DNA from: Acanthosoma haemorrhoidale
Taxonomy: Eukaryota; Arthropoda; Insecta; Hemiptera; Acanthosomatidae
Length of the DNA stretch: 64,000 bases
Direction: 5' to 3'
Assembly: GCA_930367205.1 (NCBI GenBank)
Contig: OV884015.1
Location: forward strand, 32,479,288 to 32,543,287
In this document: positions 60,470 to 64,000 of the stretch, in pieces
Layout of the letters: each line of letters starts with the position of its first letter
How positions within the stretch are numbered: position 1 is the stretch's first letter
Notes under the pieces: generated by a model
What the model saw: only the letters and a program-made list of their open reading frames with translations
The model's database searches: none
What the model was told of the DNA's origin: nothing
Translations under genes and position numbers: made by a program

Positions 60470-60945
60470 CAGGGAGTTTCAGGCAGATCCACCTTGGTGA
60501 CTTACAATTAATCAGATAAAAGATAAGTTTAAAACGAATGGAATTGTTCAGGATGGTAAGAGAATACCTTCTGGAATACCAAGAACATCAAGGAGCTTCA
60601 CTAGTCACAAGATAAAGCACTGGAAAGTTATCAGGAAACAGCCGGGAATTCTGTAAGACAAACAAGTCGTGAGATTGGCATCAGTAAATAGAGCCTATCG
60701 TGTTGTAAATGGAAAAGTCACATTCTAACAATGGTAGGGGCTATCGCTGAATATGATCCCAACCGAAGAAAACAATTTTGCTTGTGATACTTGGAAAAGT
60801 GTGAACGGGATGCACAGTTGTCAGGGAACAATGTTTAGATCCATCGAGCTACATTCAAATTAAATAGCACACATAGTCGACATAATTCCAGTTGATGGGC
60901 AACTGTAAATCCACATATTATGCAGGAGCACCATTATTAATTATT
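60470..60945 (+). pseudogene. Tc1/mariner-related transposase remnant
   Basis: Shifting frames give an N-terminal helix-turn-helix part (IKDKFKTNGIVQDGKRIPSG, IPRTSRSFTSH, RQTSREIGIS), then EYDPNRRKQFCL, LEKCERDAQLSGNNV and ATFKLNSTHSRHN followed by NPHIMQE. This is the layout of a common arthropod DDE family with WSDEATFKLNG and NRHNCVYW blocks. The WSD that holds a catalytic Asp is replaced by a stop, Ile and His. No terminal repeats were found. Confidence 0.7.
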
Positions 60946-61002
60946 TAAGAGTTTCAGTGTGCTGCGGCATTTTAAACAAACTTTAATAGCATTAATATAT
61001 AT

Positions 61003-61534
61003 TGCTGTGATATTAGAAATTGTGCAGTTTTTAGATAATATTTAATCCAACTTATCAAGAAGAAAAAATAAAAACAAGTGAGAGTGTATGAAAAAAAAAC
61101 AAAGGATAGTATAGTTGTTGTATCATAAGGAACACACAGAGAATTACTCTCCAGTTTTAGCCAGTTATAATTAGTTGTTGTTGTGGTTTGGGATCAGCCC
61201 GTAATACATATTATTAGCTTGAGATTGTGAGTAAGAAAAACTTAAAAACTTTGTTGGTTAGTGGTTATTGACTTAAAGCAGAACGGAAGAGAAATAGCAC
61301 GAAGAGAAGAAGTATTAATTTTTTTTAAAGAAGAAGACAATTAAAGAAGAAAAGGAATCGAATTTATAGACAAGTATTTATATAATTAATATAAGTTTAT
61401 TTTTTTATGTTTGTAAAATTAAATTTATCTTTTTGCCAGATTTATTTTTGTTAATAGAACCTAATAGTAAATAGCAAATAAAATAAAGTAAAAAATAAAA
61501 AATAAAATTACAATATTTTTCAAAGAACGTAATA
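61003..61534 (+). mobile_element. Solo LTR, family C
   Basis: A 532-bp unit starting TGCTGTGATATTAGA and ending GAACGTAATA matches the LTRs of 53882-56110 in opposite map orientation, with more divergence. It is bordered by ATATAT on both sides. Shared inner blocks include AACAAGTGAGAGTGTAT and CTCTCCAGTTTTAGCCAG. Confidence 0.85.
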
Positions 61535-61540
61535 ATATAT

Positions 61541-64000
61541 ATATATAATATTATTTAATATTAATATATTAATATAATATATATTTATAACTTTGATAGC
61601 ATTTAAAAATGAATTTTCTTTTTTCAAAAGTTGATCTCATTTCCAATCAGTCACACTCAAATAGAAAGTTATGTAGTGGATCTTAACAGTGTATATGGAA
61701 CAATCTGTGTATGCCTGCTTAACGCACGGAATATACTCGCTCCTCTTCAATACACTTATTCAACGTCCCATGACGAACGACAGCCATGCGAATTTCTAAC
61801 TTTTTTACCTGATTACGTTTTAATCTGATTTTTTTCAATAGTCCAGCAGGGCAGTCGTTTGTCATGGGCTAACAACCTTAATGTAACAATATACAACAAG
61901 AGCAAAAGTAATAAGTTATATTCACGAAAAATAATATCTTTGAATAATAAATAGATAATCACTTGTTCAAGACAGTATTAATGGAATACAATACTGCCGG
62001 AAAGGCCTTGAAGGGAGATCTCAGTCATAAATGAGACGAACGAACAAACAGGACTGTTTGAATATTCAAGAAGTGGAGAATTACATTTGAATTTATTCAA
62101 GGGATGAGAAGGGAATAAAACAGAAATTGTTTACGATGCAAACAAAAATTAATGGAATTATGACTTGAAGGATCATCTCCAATGTTTTTATCTCTTTTAT
62201 TATTAACTGACAATAACAAACAAGTTGCTGAGATATATTTTTATGTTATTTTCTAAGAAATTTTTTTTTAACTTGTATGTGTTTTCTGCTGTAGTGGCTC
62301 GTGAAATATTCCAAAACACACAAAAAACTGGGTTCGTTAAAATATAATTACTGTAAGTATATGAAAATAATTTCTCTAAATCTGCTTAAATTTTAATAAT
62401 TATCAAGTAGTATCGGGCGTTGAACCTGAGACATAGCCCACATCCGTTTGGGGCTCAAGCTAGTTCCATGTAACAGAGAAAGAATGTCTTGCCAACATGA
62501 ATTCTCTTCCTCCAAACTCTCACAAATACTTTAAGCAGTCCAGCGCTGAAGGGGCAGAGGCCAAGTAGGTACTCGGCACACAATCATTTTAGTTGTCCAA
62601 AGTCACTTTGACTGTCACATGGAACTGTCTGAAAATGTAACATATTTCTATCTAACGGTTTAACATAGTCATCTTTTCCAGTTATTATTTTTTTGGCTAA
62701 TGATTATCAATAAAAGCAGGGTATACACCACAATGAAAATTGACGATACATATATCAAGCAGTTTTATCACGATCATTTAGTTGTTCATGAATGAAATGT
62801 CATCTAATTTTTTTTTTTTTCAAATCTCAACTCATATATCATATACAATTTAAGTTCTGATCATTTTTTCCTAGTCATCATCGAGTATTGCATAAATAAA
62901 TTGTAATATTTCAAAATAAGAGCCGACATTTTAATGTTTTTCTTATTCGAGTTTTTTTTTTTAATAATGTTTTTGACCAAGTTTAGAGTTTATTTCACAG
63001 GAAAAGAATGTAACAAAAATGTAATAAATCTTGACAGTAATTCTATAGAGAAAAAATCTGTACCGATGATAAATGCATGAGTTTAACAGTTAATAAATAA
63101 ATTAATGCGGAAATGACAGGAAGTGTTGAAACAGAACAGGAATATTAGGACTGAGTGAGGCCTCACTTCCTGGCTAGCTAATCCATGGAACAATGGAAGT
63201 ATTAGCCAGGGACACATTACCGTATTCTTGGCCTCCCTCCACACATCAATTCATCACAGCGGCTTGGTCTCTTATTCTTACTCATATATTTATTTTGTAT
63301 TTGTATTTTCCCAGCCGATGGGCGAGAATAGATTTATTTTTAATATAAATACTGATTTATGTTTAAAATTGTACTCCTGAAAACACATTACGTTCACGGC
63401 TCCATTCGAATATCACACAGAAACTTTCAGGACCCCACTGAAACTCAAACCCACTGATACAAGGGCTATCTAATTAAACATATGACTTACCAGGTATCAT
63501 TCACGACCACTGAGGAGACGAGAATAAATCGCTAGATGTTCCCATGCTATATGTCAGACATCCCATTTTGTTTATTTTCATCGCACGCGCTCATTGTGGC
63601 GTTGTTGTGACAAAACAAATAAAAGACAAGATCGGATGAAGTGGTTTCTACTGTTATAAAAGGAAACAGAAGAATATTTTCAAAATTAGTTTTGATTTAA
63701 TGTCTTTAACCCTTAACCATCGGAAAAAATCAGAGTTTTAAACGTTAAATAGATCCTTCACCATAGCTTGAGAACCCTTGAAGGTTTGATGCACGACATT
63801 TACATGTTAAATTATTTTTATTTTTTTAACGTGCTTGATTATTTTTTAGTTTTAATTATTGGTTTTAATTTAAAAAAGAAATGTGTTAATGAATTTATCA
63901 TCATCACCTGTGACAACAATCACCTTCACTTTGTTAATGTAGTGTTTATTTTCTAGTATTTTTTTATGGTTATTGAATTTTAAGAAACACATAATCAACA
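61541..64000. other. Unannotated AT-rich DNA
   Basis: No gene is recognised. A possible minus-strand 19-nt exon (63491-63509) lies between TTTATTCTCGTCTCCTCAG and GTAAGTC. Small plus-strand frames at 61.6 and 63.8 kb have no domain. Confidence 0.4.

Overview
The window looks like arthropod, most likely insect, nuclear DNA. It is AT-rich, has almost no long open reading frames, and is crowded with decayed transposable elements: jockey/CR1-type LINEs, an I/R1-type LINE, a mariner, a Tc1/mariner-related transposase, a Sola-like DNA transposon and three LTR families. I cannot name the species. There are no operons or prokaryotic signals. The only convincing host-gene piece is one small minus-strand exon (58952-59016) encoding a signal peptide. 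The right part of the window may therefore be intronic to a minus-strand gene.

Left part (1-18 kb). A solo LTR of family A (790-1552, perfect 5-bp target duplication) is followed by an unclassified repeat (two copies, near 3.5 and 8.5 kb), several 3' fragments of one jockey-type LINE (here LINE-Y), a nested hairpin (8011-8168) and a 414-bp MITE (10455-10868). From 13 to 18 kb lies an LTR cluster: two solo LTRs of family B (minus strand), a broken family-A LTR (minus) carrying a long GA tract, and a further family-A LTR (plus).

Middle (20-40 kb). A 4-kb DNA transposon (20761-24746) with 35-bp inverted repeats has its transposase interrupted cleanly by LINE-X (6-bp target duplication). Next come an internally deleted mariner (25581-26409), a chimeric family-A LTR with a LINE reverse-transcriptase scrap inside it (30340-31417), the 3' half of LINE-Z (34172-35018), a 20-bp tandem array of 14 units (35241-35525), two LINE-X tails in tandem with a 9-bp target duplication, and a probable tRNA-derived SINE (40150-40440).

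Right part (40-64 kb). About 4.6 kb is featureless, followed by LINE-Y copies, an I/R1-type LINE 3' end, LINE-Z remnants (one with a 12-bp target duplication), and a non-autonomous LTR element on the minus strand (53882-56110) with two LTRs, a primer-binding site, a polypurine tract and a short broken gag-like frame. A solo LTR of the same family sits at 61003-61534, beside a decayed Tc1/mariner-type transposase.

Most interesting signals: a module with an ATG inside otherwise different LTRs, bracketed by TGTCGGG/CCCGACA; the LTR/LINE chimera; the LTR-C insertions in AT repeats; the alternating 40-bp higher-order tandem array; and the signal-peptide exon with a phase-1 intron. The family names A, B, C, X, Y and Z are mine.
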